From Flavobacterium sp. 9R (GTDB taxonomy: Bacteria > Bacteroidota > Bacteroidia > Flavobacteriales > Flavobacteriaceae): a stretch of DNA of 64,000 bases. Positions 8,782 to 17,884 of this stretch are shown here, piece by piece. Positions within the stretch are counted from its first letter, which is position 1. Every line of letters starts with the position of its first letter. The notes under the pieces are model-generated. The model was not told the origin of the DNA. It made no database searches and worked only from the letters and a program-made list of their open reading frames with translations. The stretch lies in contig NZ_LR733413.1 in NCBI RefSeq assembly GCF_902506345.1, forward strand, positions 440,531 through 504,530, in the 5' to 3' direction. The position numbers and the translations under genes are program-made.

Positions 8782-9240
8782 ATGAAAAAAGCACTATTAC
8801 TTTTTACGATACTTTTATTATATACTTCAAGCTATGCTCAAAATGACAATCCAAAATATGATGCTTCTTTAGCACTACAACTTGGAGCAGATGAGTATGG
8901 AATGAAAAGCTATGTTTTTGTATTGCTAAAAACAGGCACTAATACAACGACAGATGAACAATTCATAGCGGATTGTTTTGCTGGCCATATGACGAATATT
9001 GCAAAATTGGCTAACGCTAAAAAGTTGATTGTGGCTGGGCCAATGGGTAAGAATGAAGCCAATTTGAGAGGTATTTTTATCCTGAATGTTGCCACGATTG
9101 AAGAAGCAAATCAATTATTAGAAACCGATCCAGCTATCAAGGCAAAATTATTAAGTGCCGAGGTGTTTCCTTGGTATGGTTCAGCGGCATTACCTGAATA
9201 CTTGCCATATCACGATAAAGTTTGGAAAATGAACCATTAA
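8782..9240 (+). CDS. Secreted YCII-related protein
   Basis: The 152-residue protein has a signal peptide (residues 1-19, ending SYAQ) and then a ferredoxin-like alpha/beta domain resembling YCII (segments HMTNIAKLANAKKLIVAGPMG and EANQLLETDPAIKAKLLSAEVFPWYG style pattern). YCII domains are usually cytoplasmic, so the export signal is unusual but recurrent in this phylum. Enzymatic role is unknown. It has its own putative -7 element and shares a bidirectional terminator with the next, convergent gene. Confidence 0.8.
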   Translation: MKKALLLFTILLLYTSSYAQNDNPKYDASLALQLGADEYGMKSYVFVLLKTGTNTTTDEQFIADCFAGHMTNIAKLANAKKLIVAGPMGKNEANLRGIFILNVATIEEANQLLETDPAIKAKLLSAEVFPWYGSAALPEYLPYHDKVWKMNH

Positions 9241-9246
9241 TAATAC

Positions 9247-9272
9247 AAAAGCCAAGTCTAAACTTGGCTTTT
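9247..9272. terminator. Bidirectional terminator
   Basis: AAAAGCCAAGT pairs with ACTTGGCTTTT (11 bp, loop CTAA) between convergent genes. Confidence 0.8.
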
Positions 9273-9280
9273 GATGTTTA

Positions 9281-10738
9281 TTATGCTTGTAATACTTTTT
9301 CTGGATCGTAACCAAATAAGCGTTGTTTTTTGATGATCTCTGCCACTCCAGAAGGCAACATAGGTTCCCATCCTGGTTTTCCTTGGCTAATCATTTTGAG
9401 TACTTCTCTAGAGAATACTTCTAGGATTGTTGGGTCGTAATCTGTAATATCTACCACTTTTCCGTTGAATTTAAAGAACTTGTACAATTCTTTCATTCTT
9501 GGATGTACTTTAAGATTTTCAGAGGTAATAACTTCTCCCTCTTCGCCAAGCATTGGATATAAGAATACTTTCATATCACGATAGAATAATTTACCAAATG
9601 CTTCAAGAATTCCACCACTCAAGTGACGGTAGTATTTCTCGTCGAAGATATCAACCAAGTTGTTAACCCCCATCGCTAATCCCATACGGGCTTTGGTATA
9701 ATTAGCAAAATATTCTACCACTTTGTAATACTCTTGGAAATTAGAGATCATTACGGTTTGACCCAAAGAACATAGCAACTCGGCTCTATCCATAAAATCT
9801 CTCTCGTCAATCTCACCATCTGAACGTAAATTCGATAGCGTAATTTCAAAAATTACTTGGGTATTTTCTTTTTCTACTTTGTTTTCCTCCAAGAACATTT
9901 TTATGGAGTTTTCATACATATCCATATTTACTTTAGTAACAGGACGGAAACTACCTCTAAAAGCTAGAATATTCTTTTTGTATAAAATGGCTGCTGGCAA
10001 GATGTTTTTTCCTTCTGGATTGAACATTACCGCATCGGTCATTCCGTTTTTTACCAATTGTAAACTCATCAATCGGTTGTCAACTTCTGCAAATCGTGGC
10101 CCCGAAAAGTTGATGGTATCAATCTCTAATTGATCTTTGTCTAAGTGATCGTATAAATAGCGTAATAATTTTTTTGGATCGTTGTATTTATAAAAAGCGC
10201 CATAAATTAAATTTACCCCAAGGATACCTAAAGTTTCTTGTTGTAAACGAGAATCTGTTTCTTTAAAACGAATGTGAATGATGATTTCGTTATAGGCTTC
10301 TGCTGGATCCAATTGATAGCGTATACCTACCCAACCGTGGCCTTTGAATTGCTTTGCAAAATCGATGGTTGCTACTGTATTGGCGTAGCTAAAAAATAAT
10401 TTGTTGGGGTGTTTTACTCTGCTTAAACGTTCTTCAATCAATTCTCCTTCAAAAGTCAACATCTTTTTGAGACGACTTTCGGTTACATATCGTCCATCTT
10501 CTTCGATTCCGTAAACTGCATCACTAAAATCTTTATCATAAGCCGACATTGCTTTCGCAATCGTTCCAGAAGAACCTCCTGCTCTAAAAAAATGTCTTAC
10601 CGTTTCTTGTCCCGCACCAATTTCAGCAAATGTTCCGTAAATATTTTCGTTGAGATTTATTCGCAGTGCTTTATCCTTTATGGATGGTATTTGCTCAATG
10701 ACTTTATCTCCCTTAAGTTTGATTTTTTTTGTATCCAT
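9281..10738 (-). CDS. Large conserved cytoplasmic protein of unknown function
   Basis: The 485-residue protein has no signal peptide and no membrane segment. I recognise no catalytic motif. Notable stretches are FAEIGAGQETVRHFFRAGG near residue 35-55, FRGSFRPVTK, and the C-terminal GYDPEKVLQA. From memory, close relatives in flavobacteria carry conflicting names (TonB receptor, nicotinate-nucleotide enzyme); neither fits what is visible, since there is no barrel, no signal peptide and no nucleotidyltransferase HxGH motif. It is monocistronic, with a putative TAACTTTG -7 element 28 bp before its start, and diverges from the MBL-fold gene. Confidence 0.85.
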   Translation of the reverse strand: MDTKKIKLKGDKVIEQIPSIKDKALRINLNENIYGTFAEIGAGQETVRHFFRAGGSSGTIAKAMSAYDKDFSDAVYGIEEDGRYVTESRLKKMLTFEGELIEERLSRVKHPNKLFFSYANTVATIDFAKQFKGHGWVGIRYQLDPAEAYNEIIIHIRFKETDSRLQQETLGILGVNLIYGAFYKYNDPKKLLRYLYDHLDKDQLEIDTINFSGPRFAEVDNRLMSLQLVKNGMTDAVMFNPEGKNILPAAILYKKNILAFRGSFRPVTKVNMDMYENSIKMFLEENKVEKENTQVIFEITLSNLRSDGEIDERDFMDRAELLCSLGQTVMISNFQEYYKVVEYFANYTKARMGLAMGVNNLVDIFDEKYYRHLSGGILEAFGKLFYRDMKVFLYPMLGEEGEVITSENLKVHPRMKELYKFFKFNGKVVDITDYDPTILEVFSREVLKMISQGKPGWEPMLPSGVAEIIKKQRLFGYDPEKVLQA

Positions 10739-10766
10739 TTTGAATCTAAATAGTGGTGTTTTGTGA

Positions 10767-10774
10767 CAAAGTTA
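10767..10774 (-). promoter_or_regulatory. Putative -7 element (TAACTTTG) for the unknown gene
   Basis: Plus-strand CAAAGTTA reads TAACTTTG on the minus strand, 28 bp before the start codon. No matching -33 TTG is seen. Confidence 0.4.
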
Positions 10775-10809
10775 ATTAATTCGATTTCGAAATGAATCAT
10801 AAATAATTC

Positions 10810-10817
10810 TATTTTTG
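10810..10817 (+). promoter_or_regulatory. Putative -7 element (TATTTTTG) for the MBL-fold gene
   Basis: TATTTTTG fits TAnnTTTG; transcription would start near 10824, only about 12 nt before the TTG start codon. No -33 TTG is present. Confidence 0.4.
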
Positions 10818-10835
10818 TAAAAAAATAACACTCTT

Positions 10836-11600
10836 TTGAACATCTATTTTTTAGGCACTGGCACTTCTCAAGGAATTCCAATCATTGGGAGTACCCATCC
10901 TGTTTGTAAAAGCACTGATTATAAGGATAAAAGACTTCGTGTCTCACTATGGATGTCCTGGGGAGACCATTCTTACGTTATCGATTGCGGTCCCGACTTT
11001 AGACAGCAAATGTTGGCATCGGATTGTCAAAAAGTAGACGGAATTTTATTTACTCACGAACATTCAGATCATACTGCGGGTTTAGACGATATTCGTCCGT
11101 TTAACTTTAGACAAGGCGAAATGCCAATTTATGCGCATCAACGCGTAATCGAAAATTTGAAAAAGCGTTTTGATTACGTTTTTGAAACCGAAAACAGATA
11201 TCCAGGCGCTCCTTCGGTAAAAACGATTGAAGTAATCAATAACCAACCTTTTGTATTGGGTGGTAAAACGGTTATTCCAATTGATGTTATGCACGGCGAT
11301 TTACAGGTTTTTGGATATAGAGTTGATGATTTCGCGTATTTGACGGATGTGAAAACGGTAGCTCCAGAAGAAGTTGAAAAATTGAAAAATCTTGAGGTTT
11401 TGGTCTTGAATGCTTTGCGCATCACCCCTCATAATACCCATTTTAATCTTCAAGAAGCGCTCGATTTTATTGCTTTAGTACAGCCTAAAAAAACATATCT
11501 GACGCATATCAGTCATTTATTAGGCTTTCACGAAGATGTTCAAAAAGAATTACCAGAAAATGTATTTTTGGCCTACGATAATTTAGTTATTACCCTTTAA
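10836..11600 (+). CDS. MBL-fold metal-dependent hydrolase, PhnP-like
   Basis: The 254-residue protein has the metallo-beta-lactamase metal motif THEHSDHTAG (His74, His76, Asp78, His79), with further ligands around HGDLQVFGYR, YLTDV and LTHISH. It resembles PhnP phosphodiesterases, so a phosphodiester (cyclic phosphate) substrate is plausible. The start is TTG: the frame is closed upstream by TAA at 10818 and the first residues MNIYFLGTGTSQGIP are the canonical first strand, so no ATG start is possible. The leader would be very short. The next gene follows after 14 bp. Confidence 0.85.
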   Translation: MNIYFLGTGTSQGIPIIGSTHPVCKSTDYKDKRLRVSLWMSWGDHSYVIDCGPDFRQQMLASDCQKVDGILFTHEHSDHTAGLDDIRPFNFRQGEMPIYAHQRVIENLKKRFDYVFETENRYPGAPSVKTIEVINNQPFVLGGKTVIPIDVMHGDLQVFGYRVDDFAYLTDVKTVAPEEVEKLKNLEVLVLNALRITPHNTHFNLQEALDFIALVQPKKTYLTHISHLLGFHEDVQKELPENVFLAYDNLVITL

Positions 11601-11614
11601 TTTATATTTTAAAA

Positions 11615-12115
11615 ATGAAAAAATCACTCCTGCTTTATGGTTTTATATTGGCTGTTTTATTCAATATTTATACCTATATGTTTTTGAATAAAGAAGTAAA
11701 ATTCGAGCAAGAAAAATTCGCAAAAGTCACTACCAAACTTAGAGATAGTATCAAAAAAGTTGAACTGAAATTGGATGATGCCAATTATTTTTCTTTGGGT
11801 AAAAATGAAAACGCCCAAAATTATTTTGAAGCGACCAACCCAGATAAAACAATTTTAATTGAAAAATTGATTCCTGTTGTAACAGAGAAATTACTTGATT
11901 TTAATAACAATCCCAAAGGAAATCCATACACAGGGCAAGATCCAATTGGACCCAATAAATTTGTAATAAACAAAGTTAGAATTTTGAATCACCGATGGAT
12001 TATTGCTGATTTTAGCGATGGCGAATATTGGGGAGAAGTCCTTATAAAATACTTTGTCAATACTGATGAAAGTATTTCTTTTGAAGTCAATCAGTCGTTG
12101 TTGTATAATAAATAG
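11615..12115 (+). CDS. Membrane-anchored protein of unknown function
   Basis: The 166-residue protein has one N-terminal hydrophobic segment (residues 4-24), a Lys/Glu-rich coiled stretch (about 28-55) and a soluble domain with NKVRILNHRWIIADFSDG and WGEVLIKYF patterns. It is probably anchored in the inner membrane facing the periplasm. It lies 14 bp after the MBL-fold gene and is likely cotranscribed. I recognise no domain; it looks like a lineage-conserved flavobacterial protein. Confidence 0.75.
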   Translation: MKKSLLLYGFILAVLFNIYTYMFLNKEVKFEQEKFAKVTTKLRDSIKKVELKLDDANYFSLGKNENAQNYFEATNPDKTILIEKLIPVVTEKLLDFNNNPKGNPYTGQDPIGPNKFVINKVRILNHRWIIADFSDGEYWGEVLIKYFVNTDESISFEVNQSLLYNK

Positions 12116-12119
12116 TCAT

Positions 12120-12148
12120 AAAAAAAGGTGCTTTAAGCACCTTTTTTT
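12120..12148. terminator. Bidirectional terminator
   Basis: AAAAAAGGTGCTT pairs with AAGCACCTTTTTT around a 1-nt centre between convergent genes. Confidence 0.85.
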
Positions 12149-12788
12149 ATTCTAACCAATTTTTGAAGTCATAAAAATTCTGTGGCGAAACACCGTGTCC
12201 GATAGGGTATTCTTTATAGGTTATAGCAACGCCTAATTTTTCCATAAAAGGAGCTGTTTTTCTGGCCCATTCTACAGGAATCACTTGGTCTACTACGCCG
12301 TGAGATGCAAAAATACGCAACGAATTCAGATTGTTTTTTAAGTAATCTTCAGCTATGATATCAGGATTCAAATAGCCGCTCATCGCAACAATCTGTTTTA
12401 CTTTTTCGGGATAAGAAAGTGCTACAGCATAACTCAGAATGGCTCCTTGACTAAAACCAATGAGCGTTACTTCTTCTTTGTTGATAGGGTAATTTTGTGT
12501 TAATTCGTCGATAAAGTTCGCAATGCAATCACGAGATTCGCGTGCTTGATTGTTATCTGAAAATTTGTTTTGATCAGCATCAAAATTAATAGCATACCAC
12601 GCATAACTGCCGTATTGTAAATCATAAGGCGCTCTAGCCGAAATGATATAGTAATGATCTGGTAATTCTGGTGCAAAAGAGAATAAATCTGCTTCATTAC
12701 TACCGTAACCGTGTAGTAAAATTAATACTGGATTTTCTGCTAAAACAACTTTAGGTTCTCTTATTTTGTATTCTAAGGATAAATTCAT
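12147..12788 (-). CDS. Alpha/beta-hydrolase, phospholipase/carboxylesterase family
   Basis: The 213-residue cytoplasmic protein shows the oxyanion motif LLHGYGSNE, nucleophile Ser113 in GFSQGA, Asp167 in GVVDQVIP and His198 in IGHGVS, a complete triad in family order. It resembles YpfH-type esterases acting on short-chain acyl esters. It is the last gene of a minus-strand run (VWA protein, dihydroorotase homologue, DUF4870-like, esterase) with short gaps. Natural substrate unknown. Confidence 0.88.
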   Translation of the reverse strand: MNLSLEYKIREPKVVLAENPVLILLHGYGSNEADLFSFAPELPDHYYIISARAPYDLQYGSYAWYAINFDADQNKFSDNNQARESRDCIANFIDELTQNYPINKEEVTLIGFSQGAILSYAVALSYPEKVKQIVAMSGYLNPDIIAEDYLKNNLNSLRIFASHGVVDQVIPVEWARKTAPFMEKLGVAITYKEYPIGHGVSPQNFYDFKNWLE

Positions 12789-12807
12789 AAAATGTATTTA
12801 AAATATG

Positions 12808-13131
12808 TTATTCTATGTTTTTAAATATCTTTTGAAACTGTTCTCCCAAGAGCGGAATAAGTTTGGCTTCTCCTTGTAATGCTGCTACAAAGCCATAAAT
12901 CCATAGGATAAAATAGAATACATAAAAGGCTGAAGAAATCATCCAACTATCAAAATAGCCAATGAAATAGCCAATTAAAAAGAAAGAAACGAAAATACCT
13001 AAGGCTTGACGAATGTGAAAAGCGGCAAAAGAATCTTTCTTTTCGGAGTTCATAAAAATGGCGATAATGGCGCCAATAATGGTAAGATAGCTTACAATGG
13101 CGATATTTTTTCCGTTGTCTGATGTGTTCAT
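12808..13131 (-). CDS. Small DUF4870/Tic20-like membrane protein
   Basis: The 107-residue protein has three or four hydrophobic segments (about 12-27, 43-58, 66-88) and the pattern FAAFHIRQALGIF, typical of DUF4870/Tic20-like integral membrane proteins. It sits between the esterase and the dihydroorotase homologue in the same transcript. Function unknown. Confidence 0.8.
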   Translation of the reverse strand: MNTSDNGKNIAIVSYLTIIGAIIAIFMNSEKKDSFAAFHIRQALGIFVSFFLIGYFIGYFDSWMISSAFYVFYFILWIYGFVAALQGEAKLIPLLGEQFQKIFKNIE

Positions 13132-13152
13132 TTTAGTTGTGATTTAGGCTAA

Positions 13153-14406
13153 TTATTGGTTCAAAATCATTTGATTTTGGTTGATACAACCATACACTTT
13201 TCCTTGTAATTTTTGACCTAGAAAAGCGGAGTTTTTAGATTTTGACAGTATGCTTTCTTTGGTGAAAATACTTTCCCCTTCGGTGGTAAAAAGAGTCAAA
13301 TTGGCTGGTTCTCCTTCGTTGATGGAGTGAGTCGGAATTCCAAAAGTTGTTTTTCCAGCGGTTAATTTTTCGATGATTACAGCCGTTGGCAATATAGTAG
13401 ACAACGCTCCAAAAGCACTTTCTAATCCAATAGTACCGTTTTTAGCGCCGTCAAATTCCATTTTTTTATGTTCAATATCAATAGGATTGTGATCAGTTGT
13501 AATCATGTCAATAGTTCCGTCGAGAATTCCTTCTAGTAACGCTTTTCTATCCGATTCGCTTCTGAGCGGTGGTGTTACTTTGTATCGAGTATCAAAACCA
13601 TCCAATTGATCTTCGTTTAATACTAAATGATGTACGCTAACACTACAGCTTACCTGTAAACCTTTGGCTTTTGCCTCTTTTATCAACGCAACTGATTTTT
13701 GTGTTGAAATGGTTGGAATGTGTAATTTACCTCCTGTGTATTCTAATAAAAACAAGTTTCTTGCAATATGTAATTCTTCAGCAAGCGTTGGAATGCCTTT
13801 TAATCCTAATCTTGTTGATGCTAAACCTTCGTTAGCAACTCCATTTCCTTTTATTTTTTCGTCTTGTGCAAAAGCAATCACTAGTCCGTCAAAATCTTGT
13901 ACATATTGCAAAGCGATTTTCAACAAGTTAGCATTGTCCAAGCTTTTATTATAGTCTCCAAATGCAATAGCGCCTGCTTTTTTCATGTCAAAAAGTTCGG
14001 CCATATCTTTTCCTTCGTTACCCACGGTTAGTGCACCAATAGGGTAGAGTTGGGTTAGGGCATCTTTTGCTTTGTTGAGTACGAAATTAATTTGCCCTTG
14101 ATTATCAATGATAGGATGTGAGTTGGGTTGTAAAGCAATGGCTGTAAATCCACTTTTTGCAGCTACAGTAAGACCATTACTGATGGTTTCTCTGTCTTCA
14201 AAACCAGGCTCTCCTAGGGAAACGCTGCTATCAAACCATCCTGAAGAAACGTGTACTTGTGGTAATTGTATTTCTTCGGCTCCGTTTGTTGGGAGCGCAA
14301 CTCCTATTTGTTTAATATAGCCGTCTTGGATTAAAATATCCATAGTTTGGTTGTGAAAGGGACTTTTAGAATCGATAATTGTTGCTGCTCTCAGGAGAAT
14401 TTTCAT
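13153..14406 (-). CDS. Dihydroorotase-like protein without metal-binding histidines
   Basis: The 417-residue protein aligns end to end with type I dihydroorotases: amidohydrolase start strand, NEGLASTRLGLKGIP, SVHHL and TTDHNP blocks. The metal site is gone. The family's DxHxH appears as DSSVS (Ser61, Ser63), the HxE block as AFAQDE (Phe179) and HxxHxST as HIPTIST (Thr232). Asp151 and Asp305 remain. It is therefore probably not an active hydrolase; non-catalytic PyrC-like partners of aspartate transcarbamoylase are known in other bacteria, and that is the best guess for its role. It lies 32 bp after the VWA gene and 21 bp before the DUF4870-like gene. Confidence 0.88.
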   Translation of the reverse strand: MKILLRAATIIDSKSPFHNQTMDILIQDGYIKQIGVALPTNGAEEIQLPQVHVSSGWFDSSVSLGEPGFEDRETISNGLTVAAKSGFTAIALQPNSHPIIDNQGQINFVLNKAKDALTQLYPIGALTVGNEGKDMAELFDMKKAGAIAFGDYNKSLDNANLLKIALQYVQDFDGLVIAFAQDEKIKGNGVANEGLASTRLGLKGIPTLAEELHIARNLFLLEYTGGKLHIPTISTQKSVALIKEAKAKGLQVSCSVSVHHLVLNEDQLDGFDTRYKVTPPLRSESDRKALLEGILDGTIDMITTDHNPIDIEHKKMEFDGAKNGTIGLESAFGALSTILPTAVIIEKLTAGKTTFGIPTHSINEGEPANLTLFTTEGESIFTKESILSKSKNSAFLGQKLQGKVYGCINQNQMILNQ

Positions 14407-14438
14407 GGGTCTAGGAGATAAGTTTTTTTAAACTTTTG

Positions 14439-16358
14439 TTATTTTAAAAATCGGATAATGGCCATTTCTATTAGTAAAAAGGTCAGTGCAAAGATAAGAA
14501 ACCATTTCCAAATTTGTTGGTCTGTTCTGTTGGTTTGTAAAGTATTGAAAACGCTTCTTATACTATCTATACTTTCAAAATTTTCACCGAAATCTGTAGT
14601 TACTTTGCTTAAATCGCTTTCGGTTCGCGCATAATTAAAAGAAATACTTTCTAGTGCTTCATTTTTATTAAAAATCGTGTAATTACCAGATTGCTTTGGA
14701 AGATCAGCAAATGTTACTTTTACTTTGTTATCTAACATTTGTTGAATTGGGATGAATTGTTCATTTTTTCCTTTAACTGTAAGGACGGCTTCCTTGGTTA
14801 AAGTTGTATTTACCCAAAATGGAGTATTGTTTCCTATAGTTGCGGCGTACAATAAGGCATTTTTATTGTTTATACCCATTTTATAAAACACTGGAACAAT
14901 CAATGGAGATTGTTGAAAGTTGCTGTTTTTTGTGTTTAATGGCGCCGAAAAAAGAAACAAAGTGCCAGTAGATTTTGGAATTGATGTTAAAAATGGCGTT
15001 TGATCTTCGTAAGAAAGAATGCTCGGGTAAGTACTTTTTACTACAAAAGATTTTTCGGCTTTTGGGTATTGGAAGTTGGTGATTTTACTTTCAAATACCC
15101 CGCTAAAAAGAGGGTGGTCAAAATTGATTTTAGTGATTTGTTTGGGATTACTGTTATCAGAAGCTCCCATTTGTATGTTTCCAATGCTTTTTAGGAAAGA
15201 ATTGGTGCTTGCAACAGTAGTGCTTTCTGAAGGGATGACTACTAAATTTCCTCCTTTGTTGACAAATGCTTGCAAGGTGGTTTGAAGTGCTTGTGGAATT
15301 TCAGGAAGTTCGTTAAGGACTATAGTCGTTTGTTTTTCTATACTATTGTAATCCAATAAACGTAAATCAGAGGTAGTGATATTGAATTCATTTGAAGTGT
15401 AAATTCGAGAAAGAAAGCCGCTTTTTTGAGGCTCTCCAATACTTAAAACAGCTGTTTTTTTGTTTTTAGCAATACTAAAAAAGTATTCGTTGTCATAAGG
15501 TAATCCTTTGTCGTTTATAGTGACATAGCCATTAAACTCTTGTTTTGGAATAGTAAAATTTACGTTTTTCTTTTTCGTATCTAGCGTAACGATAGTTTTT
15601 GCAATCAATTTGTTTTGATTGTAAAGCGCAATTGGTAAAGGGGCTAAATCCTCTCCAAAACCTTTAATACTGACTGTGATTTCATAAAAGTTATCGAGCG
15701 TTTGATTGATGAAAACACTGTCTATAGCGGCGTTGTTTTTTTGTTCGGCTTCTGGTTTTATAAAATAAATTTCCTCTTTATTGTCTTGTTTTTGTTGTGT
15801 GCCAACGCCATCTGAAATGAGAATAATGTCTTTTTTATAAATAGATTTTCGAGTGTTTATTTTGGCTAATTGAGCATCTAAGTCAAATGGAATGGCAGAA
15901 TATTTTAGGTTTTGTAAGTCGTTTTGTATTGATTTAATATCCGTATTCCAAAAATTTTCTTCGTTTGTTAAAAGTGAAAAAGTGCTGTTTTCTGGTGTTT
16001 CTTCTAATAGTTCTTGAACAGCTCTTTTGAGTAATTCACCTCTGTTTCCTTTGGCTTGCATACTGAAGGAATTGTCTAAAATGATATACAATTCATTGTT
16101 AGCATTTTTATGGTCTTTTGCTTCAAAATAAGGTTGTGCAAAAGCTAAAATTAGAGCGGAAAGTAACAATAATCGAGTGGCTAGTAAGAGTCTTTTCTTG
16201 ATTTTTGAACTTTTTCTCGATTCTATTGTTAGCTTTTTTAAGAAGCGAACATTGGTAAAATATTCGGTTTTGAATCTTCTTAACTGAAATAAATGCACCA
16301 AAATAGGCACTAATAAAAGGAATAAAAAGTATAGAATCTCAGGGTGTTTAAAATGCAT
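14439..16358 (-). CDS. BatA-type membrane protein with VWA domain
   Basis: The 639-residue protein opens with the BatA/aerotolerance N-terminal region (two membrane segments, about 8-24 and 58-78, around the LFQLRRFKTEYF motif). A VWA-like domain follows (about 88-190) with a MIDAS-like DNSFSMQ and SDGVG. A long periplasmic beta-rich region and a C-terminal membrane helix (about 618-636) complete it. It belongs to the Bat family whose MoxR-linked members are implicated in envelope stress, though no moxR is in the window. It begins the minus-strand operon leading to the dihydroorotase homologue. Confidence 0.85.
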   Translation of the reverse strand: MHFKHPEILYFLFLLLVPILVHLFQLRRFKTEYFTNVRFLKKLTIESRKSSKIKKRLLLATRLLLLSALILAFAQPYFEAKDHKNANNELYIILDNSFSMQAKGNRGELLKRAVQELLEETPENSTFSLLTNEENFWNTDIKSIQNDLQNLKYSAIPFDLDAQLAKINTRKSIYKKDIILISDGVGTQQKQDNKEEIYFIKPEAEQKNNAAIDSVFINQTLDNFYEITVSIKGFGEDLAPLPIALYNQNKLIAKTIVTLDTKKKNVNFTIPKQEFNGYVTINDKGLPYDNEYFFSIAKNKKTAVLSIGEPQKSGFLSRIYTSNEFNITTSDLRLLDYNSIEKQTTIVLNELPEIPQALQTTLQAFVNKGGNLVVIPSESTTVASTNSFLKSIGNIQMGASDNSNPKQITKINFDHPLFSGVFESKITNFQYPKAEKSFVVKSTYPSILSYEDQTPFLTSIPKSTGTLFLFSAPLNTKNSNFQQSPLIVPVFYKMGINNKNALLYAATIGNNTPFWVNTTLTKEAVLTVKGKNEQFIPIQQMLDNKVKVTFADLPKQSGNYTIFNKNEALESISFNYARTESDLSKVTTDFGENFESIDSIRSVFNTLQTNRTDQQIWKWFLIFALTFLLIEMAIIRFLK

Positions 16359-16691
16359 TCTATGGAAGGTTTACTTTTGTCTGTGGTTAGTAATGTTTGT
16401 TTTTTTGATGTTTACAGAAAGGGGTTTTGTGACTTTCTAGCCCCGATCGCAGTGACATCCTTTTTCTTTTTTCTTTAAAAAGGAAAAGATATAACAGAGA
16501 GCGGGACGATGCTAACAAATTTTCTTATTGTTTGTGCTTCAAAAATTACTTAACAGCTCTTTTTGACCTTTCAAAAATACGAATTTGTACCTACAAATAA
16601 TGCAGCTTGTTTGGTTTTTTCAAAAAGCGAATATTTGCCTTACTATATCAAAATAATGAGTATTTTCGCGACTCTAAAAAATACATATATT
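16359..16691. other. Divergent intergenic region with dispersed element
   Basis: The 333-bp region between the BatA-type gene and the lactonase gene holds one dispersed element copy (16437-16514). The open frame running into the lactonase gene from 16563 is not considered coding. No full promoter consensus is visible. Confidence 0.6.
16437..16514 (-). repeat. Dispersed intergenic element, copy A
   Basis: It reads, on the minus strand, CCCGCTCTCTGTTATATC, then a central hairpin of T/C-rich and A/G-rich arms, then GGATGTCACTGCGATCGGGG and CTAG. It lies between two divergent genes. Confidence 0.75.
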
Positions 16692-17807
16692 ATGAAAAGC
16701 AAGATTTTAGTGCTACTTTTTGTTTCTTTTGTTACGACAGTTAGCGCTCAGCAAGATCTCTATCACTTGATTGTTGGTACTTATACCAATAAATGCGAAA
16801 ATAAAGGAATTTATAATTTTAAATTCGATGTTAATTCTGGAAATTCTTTATTGAATGGCTCAACTGTTAATATTCAGAATCCTAGTTATTTGGCGCTTTC
16901 TTCAGATAATAAGCATCTTTACGCAGTTAATGAGTCTGGGGCGACAAGTACAGTTACGTCCTTTAGTTATGACGGTAAAACGGGCAAAATGATTGTGTTG
17001 AATAAGCAGGCGACTAAAGGAGCTGATCCGTGCCATGTTATTACAGATGATAAAAACGTAATTACTGCTAACTATTCTGGTGGAAATATTACTGTTTTTT
17101 TTAAGAATGCTGATGGTAGTTTGACCGATGCTAAACAAATTGTACAACTATCTGGTAGTGGTCCAAATAAAGAACGTCAAGAAGCGTCACATATGCATAT
17201 GGTGGCTTTTTCATCTGATAAAAAATATGTTTTGGCTGTTGATTTGGGCGCTGATAAAATTTATGTTTACAATTATAATGCTGATGCAAGCAAAGATATT
17301 TTGACTTTCAAAAGTAGTGTAAGTGTAAAGCCTGGAGCGGGACCACGTCATTTGACTTTTGATGAAGAGGGAAAATATGTTTATGTTTTGAATGAACTAG
17401 ATGGTGGTTTGTTGACTTATAGTTTTGTTAAAGGTGAATTGACTTTGGTAGACGATACTTCAGTAATGGCTAGAGATTATAAAGGCGATTTTCGTTCTGC
17501 AGCCATTGCGTTATCACCAGATGGAAAGTTTTTGTATGCTACTAATAGAGGAGAAGCAAATACTATTTCGATTTTTAAAGTATTGAAAAACGGAAAATTG
17601 GAGTTTAAAGAGGCGGTAAGTACTTTAGGTAAAGGTCCAAGAAGCTTCGTAATAGATCCGACGGGAAGTTTATTACTTGTTGCGAATCAAGCGAGTAATG
17701 AAGTGGTGGTTTTTAGAAGAGATAAAAGCACAGGAAGTTTGACCGATACGGGAAAAAGAATTTCGGTTTGCGAGCCTGTTCATCTGCTTTTTGAAAAACG
17801 TTTGTAA
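16692..17807 (+). CDS. Secreted lactonase / 6-phosphogluconolactonase-like beta-propeller
   Basis: The protein (371 residues from ATG 16692) has a signal peptide (ends VSAQQ) and a seven-bladed propeller of the Pgl/YbhE type, with blade patterns such as NPSYLALSSDNKHLYAVNE, GPRHLTFDEEGKYVYVLNE and GPRSFVIDPTGSLLLVANQ. Cytoplasmic relatives hydrolyse 6-phosphogluconolactone; the export signal suggests a different extracytoplasmic substrate. An upstream in-frame start at 16563 exists, but it would bury the signal peptide, so 16692 is chosen. Confidence 0.85.
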   Translation: MKSKILVLLFVSFVTTVSAQQDLYHLIVGTYTNKCENKGIYNFKFDVNSGNSLLNGSTVNIQNPSYLALSSDNKHLYAVNESGATSTVTSFSYDGKTGKMIVLNKQATKGADPCHVITDDKNVITANYSGGNITVFFKNADGSLTDAKQIVQLSGSGPNKERQEASHMHMVAFSSDKKYVLAVDLGADKIYVYNYNADASKDILTFKSSVSVKPGAGPRHLTFDEEGKYVYVLNELDGGLLTYSFVKGELTLVDDTSVMARDYKGDFRSAAIALSPDGKFLYATNRGEANTISIFKVLKNGKLEFKEAVSTLGKGPRSFVIDPTGSLLLVANQASNEVVVFRRDKSTGSLTDTGKRISVCEPVHLLFEKRL

Positions 17808-17828
17808 TCTATTCAAAACAAAAAGGTT

Positions 17829-17880
17829 AAAGCCACGAATTCACCAATTTTATTAATTTGTGAATTCGTGGCTTTTTTTA
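17829..17880. terminator. Bidirectional terminator
   Basis: A 16-bp perfect inverted repeat (AAAGCCACGAATTCAC and complement) with a 15-nt loop and T run lies between convergent genes. Confidence 0.85.
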
Positions 17881-17884
17881 TGGC

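Noticed and set aside
16563..16691. N-terminal extension of the lactonase-like protein
   Set aside because: The extension would place 43 residues before an obvious signal peptide; ATG 16692 is better.
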